Assembly: GCA_039566865.1 (NCBI GenBank)
Contig: CM076944.1
Span: 11,492,501 to 11,556,500, forward strand
DNA: 64,000 nucleotides
Reading direction: 5' to 3'
Source of the DNA: Aurelia coerulea
Lineage: Eukaryota > Cnidaria > Scyphozoa > Semaeostomeae > Ulmaridae
Of this stretch, positions 48,561 to 60,932 are shown piece by piece. The translations under genes and the position numbers were made by a program. Every line of letters begins with the position of its first letter. Position 1 is the first letter of the stretch. The notes under the pieces are model-generated. The model made no database searches and had not been told where the DNA came from. It saw nothing but the letters and a program-made list of their open reading frames with translations.

Positions 48561-48668
48561 TCTTAAAAGGACTGAGAACACGAGATTTCACTCGCTCGTT
48601 CTTCGACACAATTAGTCCAGCAATAAAACTTAACTGTCACAGCTAAGATTTTCAGCTGCATTACACAG

Positions 48669-48684
48669 AACCCCCCCCCCCCCA
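48669..48684. repeat. poly-C tract
   Basis: About 15 consecutive C bases followed by ACACCCCC. Confidence 0.9.
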
Positions 48685-48984
48685 CACCCCCTCAATGCAC
48701 TCTTTTCGTTTCTTTTGCAGATTTCAAAGTGTCAATGCAGTCCATTGACTGGAAATAAACAAACAAATTCTAACAGTGAGAGAACACAAATGAGAAGTCA
48801 CTCAAGGAAATCCAATCAATTTAGTCAATCACCAGATTCATAGATCAGCGTACAAGTCAAAGGACGTGGATTGACACTCTTTGATCAAGTGATAATTTCA
48901 AGTTCCCGTCAAGACATTGAGTCTGCCATAAAGACGAACGAACGTTTGCAGTTGAAACAAAGGCATATTATGAACTCTCAGAAT

Positions 48985-49240
48985 GGGGTCGTATGTATCC
49001 CTTGTATCCCACTAAGGTAGTAGGGCCATGTTAGCTATTGCTCCCATGGCCAGACCCTTTCCCACTGCCTCTATATTTGCCTGGGTTCCCTTTGTAACCC
49101 CCCATCTATTCCTTCTGGGGGCCCAACTTTCCCTACATGCAATATACATACAACATAAAGATGTATATTCACTGGAAAAGGTATAATAGTATGATAGTAT
49201 TATGCTAACAGCATAATAGTATTCCCTGACATACGACCCC
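48985..49240. mobile_element. short TIR element (GGGGTCGTATGT ends)
   Basis: GGGGTCGTATGT at 48985-48996 is mirrored perfectly by ACATACGACCCC at 49229-49240. An inner palindrome, TATTATGCTGTTAGCATAATA, lies near 49197-49217. 256 bp, non-coding. The target duplication is not clear. Confidence 0.6.
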
Positions 49241-49590
49241 ATATTCGCCAAGCCTACTGTGTTATCTCTGTTGTATCACCTCACTTTACACAAGTTGGTC
49301 AAAATGGACGATGGCCGTTAACCTGTTTTAACAACAAAGCATTGACCGCGTTCTCACAATAAGTTGACGAAGATGAAATGTACATCCATTCCAACATTTA
49401 ATAGGAAATGGTGCGAAAACAATCTTGTCTCCAGTCTCCAAAAAATAGAACACGTTTCCATAACAAAGTTCATTTTTGCTTTTTGAGTTTATTGTTAGGA
49501 AGATGACTGAGGCCCCGTTTACAATACACCAACAAACCTGGGTTCGCCCCAGGTTAGAACTAACCCGGGTTCTACTAAGTTTTTTGCAAA

Positions 49591-50900
49591 GTACTTTGCA
49601 GTACTTCCCAGTACTTTGTGGTACTTCGTGGTACTTCATGGTACTTTACAGTACTTCCCAGTACTTCACAGTACTTTGTGGTACTTCACAGTACTTTGTA
49701 GTACTTCTCAGTTCTTTTCCGTACTTTTTGGTATTTCTTGGTACTTTACAGTACTTCCCAGTGCTTTGTGGTACTTCACAGTACTTCCCAGTACTGCACA
49801 GTACTTTGTGGTACTTCCCAGTACTTCACAGTACTTCACAGTACTTCACAGTGCTTTTTAGTACTTCCCAGTACATTGTGGTACTTCGCAGTACTTTTTA
49901 GTACTTCCCAGTACTTTGTTGTACTTCCCAGTACTGCACAGTACTTTGTAGTACTTCACAGTGCTTCGTGGTGCTTCGTGGTACTTCGTGGTACTTCGTG
50001 GTACTTCCCAATACTGTGTAGTACTTCCCAGTACTTCGTGGTACTTCGTGGTACTTCCCAGTAGTTTGTAGTACTTCCCACTACTTCGTGGTACTTCCCA
50101 GTACTTTGTAGAGCTTCCCAGTACTTCGTGGTACTTTGTGGTACTTCCCAATACTTTGTAGTACTCCCCAGTACTTCGTGGTATTTCCCAGTACTTTTTA
50201 GTACTTCTCGGTACTTCATGTTACTTTACAGTACTTCATGGTACCACCCAGTACTTTACAGTACTTCATGGCACTTTACAGTACTTCTCGGTCCTTCGTG
50301 GTACTTCTAGTAATTCCCAGTACATTGTGGTACTTCGCAGTACTTTGTAGTACTTCACAGTACTTTGTGGTACTTCACAGTACTTCCCAGTACTCCACAG
50401 TACTTTGTAGTACTTCACAGTGCTTTCTAGTACTTCCCAGTACTTTGTGGTATTTCACAGTACTTCCCAGTATTGCACAGTACTTTGTGGTACTTCCCAG
50501 TACTTTGTAGTACTTCACACTACTTCCCAGTACTTCCCAGTACTTCCCAGTACTTCCCAGTACTTCGTAGTACTTCGTGGTACTTCCCAGTACTTCACAG
50601 TACTTCACAGTGCTTTCTAGTACTTCCCAGTACTTTGTGGTACTTCACAGTACTTGCCAGTACTGCACAGTACTTTGCAGTACTTCCCAGTACATTGTGG
50701 TACTTCCCAGTACTTTGTGGTACTTCCCAGTACTTCACAGTACTTCACAGTACTTCACAGTGATTTCTAGTACTTCCCAGTACATTGTGGTACTTCGCAG
50801 TACTTGCCAGTACTTCACAGTACTTCACAGTACTTCACAGTGATTTCTAGTACTTCCCAGTACATTGTGGTACTTCGCAGTACTTTTTACTACTTCCCTA
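49591..50900 (+). repeat. 10-bp GTAC satellite, forward half
   Basis: About 131 units of GTACTTnnnn, the last four bases mostly CCCA, CACA, TGTG, CGTG or TGTA variants. The 10-base register holds with only a one-base loss near 50305. Longer internal duplications are visible, for example an ~80-bp unit at 50761 and 50841 and a ~200-bp unit at 50411 and 50611. Confidence 0.97.
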
Positions 50901-50904
50901 CTAG

Positions 50905-52715
50905 AAGTACTGTAAAGTACCATGAAGTACCACGAAGTACCGAGAAGTACTGTAAAGTACCATGAAGTACCGAGAAGTACTAGAAAGTACTGGGAAGTAC
51001 CATGATGTACTCAAAAGTACTATAAAGAACTGGAAAGTATTGCAAAGTACCATGAAGTACCGAGAAGTATTAGAAAGTACTGGGAAGTACCACGAAGTAC
51101 CGAGAAGTACTGTAAAGTACTTGGAAGTACTGGAAAGTACCACGATGTACTTTGAAGTACCATGAAGTACAACAAAGTACCGAGAAGTACTTTAAAGTAC
51201 CATGAAGTACCGAGAAGTATTAGAAAGTACTGGGAAGTACCACGAAGTACTGTAAAGTACCATGAAGTACCGAGAAGTACTGGGAAGTACCACGAAGTAC
51301 TGGAAAGTACCACGATGTACTTTGAAGTACCATGAAGTACCACGAAGCGCCGAGAAGTACTGTAAAGTACGATGAAGTACCGAGAAGTATTAGAAAGCAC
51401 TGGGAAGTACCACGAAGTACTGTAAAGTACCATGAAGTACCGAGAAGTACTGTAAAGTACCATGAAGTACCACGAAGTACCGAGAAGTACTGTAAAGTAG
51501 CATGAAGTACAGAGAAGTACTAGAAAGTACTGGGAAGTGCCACGAAGTACTGTAAAGTACCACGATGTACTTTGAAGTACCATGAAGTACCACGAAGTAC
51601 CGAAAAGTACTTTAAAGTACCATGAAGTACCGAGAAGTATTAGAAAGTACTGGGAAGTACCACGAAGTACTGTAAAGTACCATGAAGTACCGAGAAGTAC
51701 TGGGAAGTACCACGAAGTACTGGAAAGTACCACGATGTACTTTGAAGTACCATGAAGTACCACGAAGCACCGAGAAATACTGTAAAGTACGATGAAGTAC
51801 CGAGAAGTATTAGAAAGCCCTGGCAAGTACCACGAAGTACTGTAAAGTACCATGAAGTACCGAGAAGTACTGTAAAGTACCATGAAGTACCACGAAGTAC
51901 CGAGAAGTGCTGTAAAGTAGCAAGAAGTACAGAGAAGTACTAGAAAGTACTGGGAAGTGCCACGAAGTTCTGTAAAGTACCACGATGTACTTTGAAGTAC
52001 CATGAAGTACCACGAAGTACCAAGAAGTACTGTAAAGTACTATGAAGTACCGAGAAGTAATACAAAGTACTGTAAAGTACCATGAAGTACCGAGAAGTAC
52101 TAGAAAGTACTGGGAAGTACCACGAAGTACTCAAAAGTACTATAAAGAACTGGAAAGTATTGCAAAGTACCATAAAGTACCGAGAAGTATTAGAAAGTAC
52201 TGGGAAGTACCATGAAGTACCGAGAAGTACTAGAAAGTACTGGGAAGTACCATGATGTACTCAAAAGTACTATAAAGAACTGGAAAGTATTGCAAAGTAC
52301 CATGAAGTACCGAGAAGTATTAGAAAGTACTGGGAAGTACCACGAAGTACCGAGAAGTACTGTAAAGTACTTGGAAGTACTGGAAAGTACCACGATGTAC
52401 CTTGAAGTACCATGAAGTACCACAAAGTACCGAGAAGTACTTTAAAGTACCATGAAGTACCGATAAGTATTAGAAAGTACTGGGAAGTACCACGAAGTAC
52501 TGTAAAGTACCATGAAGTACCGAGAAGTACTGTAAAGTACCATGAAGTACCACGAAGTACCGAGAAGTACTGTAAAGTAGCAAGAAGTACAGAGAAGTAC
52601 TAGAAAGTACTGGGAAGTGCCACGAAGTACTGTAAAGTACCACGATGTACTTTGAAGTACCATGAAGTACTACCAAGTAACGAGGAGTACTGTAAAGTAC
52701 CATGAAGTACCGAGC
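50905..52715 (-). repeat. 10-bp GTAC satellite, inverted half
   Basis: About 181 units of nnnnAAGTAC, the complement of the forward half, with no visible indel over about 1.8 kb. Higher-order repeats exist: 51181-51600 and 51601-52020 are 420-bp (42-unit) near-identical blocks, and 51001-51150 recurs at 52251-52400. The joint with the forward half at about 50890-50905 is a short non-unit spacer (TACTACTTCCC). Confidence 0.97.
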
Positions 52716-53459
52716 TATACCAGAGAAACACCATCAAAGTTCAAATAAGAACCAGTTAGAGAACCAGGATCCATATGAATTATTGATTGATCTAAACCAT
52801 AATTTATTCATATATTATTATAATTTATTTCAAGGATAGATATATATGCGTATTACCAAGTTTTTTTTATACTGCCTTTTGCACACATGACAGTGTAAAC
52901 ACAAACCTGCGGTGAACCTGGGTTTGCTGATACGTACGCATGCGCATAGTGGATGTTATGTTGCAGATTCCAGAAGCAAGATGGCGAAAGGAAATCTGCT
53001 TTGGGGAATCCATTTCACAAAGCAAATCTGCCTCAAAAAATTAATCGTTTTTTCCGTGCATCAAATTTTGAAAGCCATTTCATTCAGGAGGAGAAAGCGC
53101 CAGGAAAGATGTGGTTTCACCTTGGCTTTCGCTCATGTTAAAAAAGAACTCTTCAATGGTCACCAACTCGCATCAACAAAACACGAGAATTCACAGCAAC
53201 TGCTTATTGGCTCGTAATTCGCGAAAGCGCATGTGTCCTACACATCCTACGTAACTCAGGTTCGCCCTAGGTTTGCGTTTACACTGCATTTCGTGAAAGC
53301 TAACCCGGGTTCGCCCAGGTCGAACCCACCTCCAGAGGTGGGTCAGTTTAACCCAGGGCGAATACAGGTTAGTTGCCTTTACACTACAAAAATCTAACCT
53401 AGGTTAGTTCTAGCCCGGGGCGAACCCATGTGAGTTGGTGTAGTGTAAACAGGGCTTAA

Positions 53460-54000
53460 CCCTATTTGGATCGGGGGGCGTTTTTGGCCCCCCACCCTAC
53501 CAAAGTTTCTCAAATATCTCCACCGCTGCTGTAGATATGGTGCTGCAACTCATTGACTGTTCCTAGAATTTAATTGGCCATCATATTTAAGAAATTTCAT
53601 GGTCCATTGCCCTTATTTGGAGACTGGTCACAAAGAAAATCTTAAAATCCTCGCTAAATTCTTGCAAATAGCGCTAATCATAAAGTTATATACACCATTC
53701 GATTGGTCTTGAAGAGTACTTTCATTTGATATATAGTTTGTTTATATTTGCTGACATCAGCAACTTTTGATATACATGACGTCATTTATCTTTATGACGT
53801 CATATAATGAATGAATTTGGGAAATATATCTCAAAACGTGCAGATAACAGTGCCAGCTGCCTTTTTACTAACTATTTTCACTAGTTAAAAGTCAAAAAAT
53901 AGAAAATAATTCACAATAGAAATCTCAATTAGCCTATTCAATGGCTAATTGCTCTTAATTAGCAAAAGTTGAAAGTCAAATCTTCTATATTATTAAAACA
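53460..54000 (-). mobile_element. TTAA-flanked MITE family P, copy 5 (one end only)
   Basis: TTAA at 53456-53459, then CCCTATTTGGATC and a GC hairpin GGGGGGCG-TTTTT-GGCCCCCC (53474-53496). The interior matches copies 2 and 4 up to about 53990; the other terminus is missing. The end abuts the satellite-bearing element. Confidence 0.65.
53749..53802 (-). promoter_or_regulatory. bZIP palindrome trio in family P copy 5
   Basis: TGCTGACATCAGCA at 53749-53762, TGACGTCA at 53777-53784 and 53795-53802, 18 bp apart as in the other copies. Confidence 0.6.
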
Positions 54001-55186
54001 TGAAGCGAATTTTGTGTGGCGTAAAACTCGAGCACCGTTGCGCTGATCCTCGCGAAACTTTCCAAATATCTTCGTCTTCCCTCTACGGGGTGCAATAGAG
54101 ATTTCGTTTTCTCAAATTCGCCCCCAAATCAGGGTAAGGGGCGAATTCGGTGACATCAAAGGATTGGCGGAATCCCTTTCAGTTTTCTGTGTACAAGGGA
54201 ATGATCTTTAGACATATCATAATTGGCGGACCAATTATACATTGGAGCTGTGTCGTACTTCCCTTTTTCTTTTGAAAGGGCAAGGGCAGAGTTTCATAGA
54301 TCGGCTTCTTTTTCCAGTTAAAATATTGTTGGCTCGAGAGGAGAGAACAGGGGAGTTTTAATGGGGGCTTCCAATGGGAAAGGGAGATCAAGCCAAGGTG
54401 CAAGGGACTGACATTCGAAGGTTCCTATTGTTCCATTGCTCCGGATTATACACTTGACATAGAAATATTAGGGCTTTCGTCGTAATGGCTTTCAAAGCGG
54501 TCGTGAGTCTGTCGTTCATTCAACCATAACATTTGAGCATTGTTAAATTTTGAAGCAATAAGAACGAGCTGATTGAATTTGAGCGTAGTCATTATTATTT
54601 TCAGTATAAATTCCTTTCGAATGACGCATTGCAGTGCTTTTGTTCTGTCCCAAGACAACATCAGGCCTTCCACAGTGGACATCTGATAAGACTTATAACA
54701 TCATGGCAGTTATCTCTATGGAATTGTTTTGACAGTCTTGCTTTTATCAAAGGTAACTCGGACTCATTGTATTTAGTCTGCAAACTGCTAGCCAAAAGGA
54801 ACAGCTTTCCTGGCATTTATCTCTAAATGGACGCTACGCTTCGCTTCGTGCCGTTACAAAACATAGAACGAATGCAAGGAATCACGCCGTAATTCTAGGC
54901 CAAGGCCCTTGAAGGCCTACAAAGAAATCCTACAGAAAATATCATTGATTTCTTCCTTACCAAGGAAGGCTTCAGGGGGCGGCGGCTCAAATGGGATTGC
55001 AAATTTCTTCGCAGGGGCATAGAGCTAAAAGAAACGGTCTTCTAAAATTTCGTTTATTTTCAAATTGGTTTCTTTCTCCAGAGATACCGCAGGCGGAGGC
55101 AGAAGAGGGGACATAAGGGCAAAGAGAGTCATGTCTTACTCAGAGTTTCTCATTTAATTTCGCCCATCCTAGAGGAGGGGAACAGA
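54001..55186. other. no recognisable feature
   Basis: No open frame resembling a known protein, no tandem repeat and no terminal repeats that I can pair by eye. Confidence 0.35.
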
Positions 55187-55188
55187 TA

Positions 55189-55631
55189 CAGTAAGAACCC
55201 AGCAAAATAGAAACCACTCTATATGAAACCTCAGACTGATTTTTTGAGAAATGATGCCCTCATACGAGAAACTTCTTAGCCTGATTCTTGGAAGGTTTCC
55301 TATAGGAGGATCCCAAAAAATTTTCATATTTAGTAATTTTTGTGAAAATCAGGTGCTAAATATTTTTTAGAGATTTCATGCAAAAAAGCATCTCCATCTA
55401 CAGTATACTTCGCATGCATGCTATGATTGACCAAATTTGGAGAGAATGCTACGTAACAAGAACATACTGTTTGATTTGATAGCGTTTGCTTTGGGGTTTC
55501 TTTAAAGATTTGAAGGTTTCTTAACCATGTGATAAGAAACATTTCAGCCTGTTTGCCGATTGATGCCCTTTAACAAGAAACCCAACAGGCTGTTTTGAAA
55601 CAACTGGTTTATATTTTGCGGGTTCTTACTG
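55189..55631. mobile_element. Tc1/mariner-like MITE (CAGTAAGAACC ends)
   Basis: CAGTAAGAACCC at 55189 is mirrored by GGGTTCTTACTG ending at 55631; the inverted repeats extend about 30 bp (AAAATA-AAACCA). TA on both sides (55187-55188, 55632-55633). A CAGT start and TA duplication are Tc1-type. 443 bp, no transposase. Confidence 0.75.
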
Positions 55632-55819
55632 TATATTCGCTACCACGGAGTGCTTCGAAGGGGGTCTCTAACGAAAGGGATTTTTATTCTAAAAAGTTTG
55701 TGAATCGAACAAGGAATGGGCTTTTATGGTTGAGGGATGCGATAACGACTGACTGTTTCTTTCATTCGTTGATTAATTACAAACTAGAAGGGTATCGCCC
55801 TTTTGGAATGCTTCCATAA

Positions 55820-56355
55820 GGGGTTAGTCATTTATAACTCTGGGTACCGGGGCGGGTTAGAATTGGTGGGGATATGAAAACTATTCCAAGGAAAATTGGG
55901 GGGTATGAAACTTCTTTTGGAAATTTTAGAAGGGGTACGAAAACTTTAATGGTAGATTCTCAAGAAAATTACTTCAATGACACGATAAGGCCTATGGAAT
56001 ACCATATCCTCGCACAACTGCAACTCTAGCTAGCTTCTTAATGATGGCCTTCAAATCATTCATTGTACCTCATTTGTATAAAATTCCAGCTCACTGGCCT
56101 TCCAAGGTAGTACTTCATTAAGTTCAAATAGCATTGCCTTTCGTCTTTTTTATCTCTTTTACAAAACAGAACTTCTGTGATGTGGTTATCTGAAAATAGT
56201 TTGATAGATGGCCAGTCGTAGGGTATGAAATCTTTTCCTAATTTTCAATTGGGGTCTAAATTTTTTTTGGGATAATTGGAAGGGGTTTAAAAACTCTTAG
56301 CTAGCTTAGCAATTCTAGCCCGCCCCGGTACCCAGATTTATAAATGACTGACCCC
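55820..56355. mobile_element. PIF/Harbinger-like MITE
   Basis: Inverted repeats of about 45 bp: GGGGTTAGTCATTTATAA and TCTGGGTACCGGGGCGGG at 55820-55858, mirrored at 56311-56355. TAA flanks at 55817-55819 and 56356-56358. 536 bp, non-coding. Confidence 0.72.
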
Positions 56356-56358
56356 TAA

Positions 56359-59300
56359 GGGAAATAGTTTTTTTACAATATGAAGCAAAATTTTTGAATG
56401 CTATGAGTATGATCCTCTACTCTTCCTCTCTTTTTCCTTTAATCTTGTGACTAATTTTGATTTCATCTCCCTATAACATCAATGTTATTGCAAAGAAGTC
56501 GGAGCGGCCTACATTTAAAAGCTCATTTTTTTGGAATGAGGAAGGTTGGTAAAAGAGCCATTGCGATGAATTGCAATGCTTTCAAGATGCCTGATGAAAA
56601 CGAGGTTCGATCATGCGACATATCTTGAGCTCATGCAGCACCCAGTTGCACCATTATGGCGGCTTAGGCCCAAGAGAATGCTCTGATACTCAGGGCACCC
56701 GGTGGCAAGATCACTTACGTGACGTCAAGAATTCCTGTTGATTCGTCATCTTAAAGGTTGAAAAATCGATGAGCCATCACATTTTATTCAGTGATGCAAC
56801 ATTTGGGGACCTGCTTAAAATGATTGATAGGTAGGAAAGCCATTTATTGTTCCTTGCAATAGCACTTATACTTCTCCCCGGTAGCTCTGGTTGCCGTTGC
56901 TTTTCTTCTCTGAGTTCTGAGTTTCTATTTGCTTTCACAGGCCGCAGAGGAGGGAAACGGAAATGTCCACTATGAAATTTATTAATGCAGAACCATTTCT
57001 TCAAGAATTCAGGAGATGCAGTATTGAAACTTTTTTAGTTTAGTTAATGAAAAGTCGTACATAAGAAGCTTCCGTGATTGTTATAATTCAAAAACTTCGT
57101 TTCGAAAGTCGGAGACGGTAAATTTAAGAACCGCCATTTTCATGGGCCATGAAAATGGTGGACAACAAAGGAACATCAACAGACGGCACGTGCAAGGCAT
57201 GCTGGATGAAACAGATCCCTTAAGAACAAGAGTAGGTATGGGACTAATTTTAAGAACAAGTCCAGTCACATTGAAAGTGAGAATCTTAGCTACAACAAAA
57301 CCCAATTAAGCTTTACCATAGCTAACAAACAGGGCAACTATTACAACACTGAGACACTTATTGGAATCACCGTGCAACATGCTATTAATGAAAGAGCCAA
57401 GATTGCAATGCTGTTATTACATTTGGGGCTTTACAGCGCAAGTTTTCTGGTAACCAGTGCATCAAGAAAGATGGAAGTGATGTTTGATAAATCAAATTGC
57501 CAGTAAGAAGAGAGAAAGACCTCTTCTACGGCTTCAGAATCGGGTCAAGAGTTTTCAAAGTGACGTAGGCCGTGCTTAGGTGGCCCATCCCTCCAGAAGA
57601 GAAGAAGATCCACATTTTCCAAGAGCATAGCCCAGGCCTAAATCCGCCAGATAAACACTTGACAGATCATTTCCATTCATTAACATTGCAGAAACAAGGG
57701 TCTAGAGAGGGGGTTCCAATCAGGTAGAAATTAAGATAGATTTGAAACTTAGAAATGAATCAAATGTTAAATGATGGATGTGAAAAGTTTGCCTAAATGT
57801 TCTCCCACCCAGATTACTCATCTGTTTTGCGTGGTGTGGTTATATGGAAGAAAAATTGATTTGCTGGTTGCTGGTTATATGCCACAAAGAGTTTGCCGTG
57901 GTAACACTGACATGAAAAGGAAATTTGAAGTCAACAAGACTGTTTCATATTGATGTTTACTGCAGTTTTCGGTCGAAGATTTCCAAGTGCAGGGAATGTC
58001 TGCTTTATGAAACTGCGTTTCTACAAACAACAATTAATCTAATTGAAGCAGAGAGTAATTCTTCAAAGCTGCAGTATTTTTGAAGCTAATTTGGAAGTGA
58101 CAAAGCGTTCTCCACGAATGGATATTAAATCAAATTGCTGGATTATTTGGGATAGATTTCAAAATCTACTTTTACTGGAAAATTTATGTTTCAGTTGGTG
58201 TTTATGATGTTATTACAAACTTTGATATGAGTTTTGACGCAGTGAAAAAATCCTTTAGAAATTGTGAAGTAGCACAAAAACATTTCACATAAAAACATGG
58301 GTTTACTTTGACAGCACCAGAATATAGTTGCAGAAAATAACAAGAAATGAGCCTCAAAACTTTCAACAAACAAATTTAGGAGTAAAGGGCAGTCTAACAA
58401 TGACAAGAAAATGATTTTAGAGACTGAAAGTTATTGGCCTAGCAAATTTCTACTATTTGATTACTATCATTTTCATGAACTTTGAAGTCAATTTCCTGGA
58501 AATGCGATTTTCGCTAAATCTGTGTAATGGATATATTTTTAATTTCCAAACCATAAGAGATATTTAAATGAAATTTTGTCAAAATGTTTGCCGAAGATGG
58601 AGCTTCAAAATGAACCTCTGCTTCATCAGAAACGTAGGTCTGAGGCTTGTAGATAGTTCCTTAATTTTTTTAACTGTGTATGAGTTTCTCATATTTTGAA
58701 GCATAGGATCCAAATCTTTAAAAAGGCTGGTGTAAAATTCAGTGACTTATTTCTTTGAACTGAATGATTTCAAAGAAACTTCATCTATTTCTCTGTAATT
58801 CTACCGTTGGACTTTTCTGAAATCTTCAATATTTTCAGAATTAGAGTGTTTTTTGTTCTTTTTCAAGAATGTAAGAACAATTTTCAAAAAAACTTAAAAC
58901 CGTCGTAATTTCTAAACTGTTTGAAGCAACATGAAATAATTTCAAAGAAAACCATAGTTTATGGATGTCTACAATATGGTATCAAGCAAAAGTCTGTCAC
59001 TTTTCTGGTTTATGATTTAGAAATTTGATGACGACACACCTTCAAATGAGTTAAATTGTAACATACGCTGAAATTCCAAAAAAATTTTGAAAATTTCTGA
59101 AAATTCAAACGGTAGAATTAAAGATAAGTAACTAAGGTTTGTTTCAAGCCACTCAGTCAGAAGAAATAGAGCACAGAATTTTACACCCACCTTTTTAAGC
59201 CGAGTTAAAGATTTGGAAGCTATGCTATATTTTGATGTGCGAAGTTTGTAGCTGTGTTAAGCGAATCTATTTTCGTTAGAAGAGCTATTTCAAAATACTT

Positions 59301-59629
59301 ACACCCCCCAGTGATGACCCCGCTGAAACATTGCCCTACCAAGGTAGGTAGAAGGTTCAGTTTAAAGGCAGAAACACCGCAATACAACAAAAACAACAGC
59401 AAATGGTTGAATAAATTTAAATCCAATATTTCGTCCTGCCATGCAGGACCTCTTCAAGGCTGTAATGTAACAGTTATAAGAAGATTTAAATATGTACACG
59501 ATTTGAAAAGGAGAAATAACACGTGATTGGTTAGATATGATGGCTACGCAGAGGTTAGTCTGTATCACAATGTCGGAAAAAGAGGTCCCATGCAATTTTC
59601 GTGTTAAAATTGATTTTTCAACGGATTCC
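56359..59629. other. no confident gene
   Basis: Over 3 kb of AT-rich sequence with only short, unrecognised frames. A near-perfect palindrome, CCATTTTCATG...CATGAAAATGG, is centred at about 57146. No paired terminal repeats found by eye. Confidence 0.35.
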
Positions 59630-60760
59630 TATGTAACTTTTGAGGCTGAATCCGAAAATCAATGTTCCCAAGCCGAACAATGCCTGGAAACATCATTTTT
59701 GGCATGTGTAAATGCATTTGATGCCATATTGGTATTAAAATCATAAGATCCATTGTGTTTACTTTAAGATGTAGTTCTTAGAGCGTAAATACTATATTTG
59801 AGGTGCTGAATTAAAAAAACAATGTTATAGAGCCAAACAATTCCAGGAAGCATCAATTTCCGGCATGCATCGATGCTTTTGGATGCTATAATGGTGTAAA
59901 TATCACAAAATTTACCACGTTTATCAAAAGATACAGCTTTAAGAGCATAAATGCTATATTTGAGGTGCTGAATCCAAAGATCGATGTCCCAGCGCCAAAA
60001 AATTCAAGGAAGCATCAGTTTCCGGCATGCGTCGATGCCTTTGGATGCTATAATTGTGTAAATATCACAAAATTTACTACGTTTATCAAAAGATGCAGCT
60101 TTAAGAGCATAAATGCTATATTTGAGGTGCTGAATCCGAAAATCAATGTTCCAGAGCCAAAAAATTCCAAGAAACATCAATTTCCGGTATGCATCGATAC
60201 CTTTGATCCTACAATAGTATCAAGTAATAAGACCTTTCATTTTGCTTTTAACATCCAGGTTGCATAGTGAAAATACTACATTTGAGGTGCTGAATCGGAG
60301 AATCGATGTTGCAGAGCAAATACATTCCAGGAAACATCAATTTCCGGCATGCATCGATGCCTTTGTTGCCATAATAGTGTCAAAATCATAAAAATCTTCT
60401 ATGTTTACTTTGTAGCGTTGTTTAGAGAGCGTAAATGCTATATTTGAGATGTTGAATCCAAAAAACAATGTTCCAGAGCCAAAAAATTCCAGGAAGCATC
60501 AATTTCCGGCAGGCATCGATGCCTTTGATGCTATGATGGGGGTAAATATCACATAATGTTCTACGTTCATTAAAAGATGCAGCTTTTATAGCGCAAATGC
60601 TATACTCGAGGTGCTGAATCCGAAAATCGATTTTCCAGAGCCAAAAAATTCCAGAAAGCATCAATTTCCGGCATGCATCGATGCCTTTGATGCCATAATA
60701 GGATCAAAATCATAAAATCTTTTATGTTTGCTTTAAAATTTCAGTCTTTACAGCAAATGT
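59630..60760 (+). repeat. ~165-bp satellite, forward arm
   Basis: About seven diverged units, each with GAGGTGCTGAATCC, AATGTTCCAGAGCC, ATTCCAGGAAGCATCAATTT, CCGGCATGCATCGATGCC and TTGATGC-ATAAT, starting near 59640, 59803, 59962, 60124, 60283, 60446 and 60608. Period about 156-167 bp. No coding sense. Confidence 0.82.
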
Positions 60761-60932
60761 ATTATTTTTGAGAAACTGAAACAAAAAATCACCATTTCAG
60801 ATGGAAAATTTTCTAGAAAATGCAAGTAGCTGGCTTTTTGCTTTTGCTATTGCTAGCATCATACCTTTTTCTCAAAAAGCAACCGTTTTGCACTTATTGA
60901 TACATGGTGTTGCAAAAAATGTGTACGGATTT

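Larger units (their letters stand above)
49512..53455. mobile_element. TIR element housing the GTAC satellite
   Basis: Left end GCCCCGTTTACAATACACCA (49512) is mirrored at the right (TGTAGTGTAAACAGGGC to 53455), with GGGTTCGCCCC and AGAACTAACC also shared in inverted order; inverted repeats are about 55 bp. The right side adds several GGGTTCGCCC / GGGCGAA motifs, a subterminal style like the MITE at 7969-8400. The 3.1-kb core is the satellite. No target duplication can be read, as a TTAA-type MITE lies against the right end. 52720-53280 is unique AT-rich sequence with no gene. Confidence 0.65.

Noticed and set aside
49476..52703. Many long open frames rich in Tyr-Phe-Val-Leu-Ser-Thr repeats
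   Set aside because: They are translations of the 10-bp GTAC satellite in every frame. Its unit has no stop codon, so open frames arise automatically.
49591..52715. CRISPR-like array
   Set aside because: Repeats are 10 bp with no spacers of fixed length, in an animal-type genome with no cas genes; it is a satellite.
52912..53217. 101-codon frame to the right of the GTAC satellite
   Set aside because: Lies inside the TIR element, resembles nothing I know, and is within chance length for this composition.
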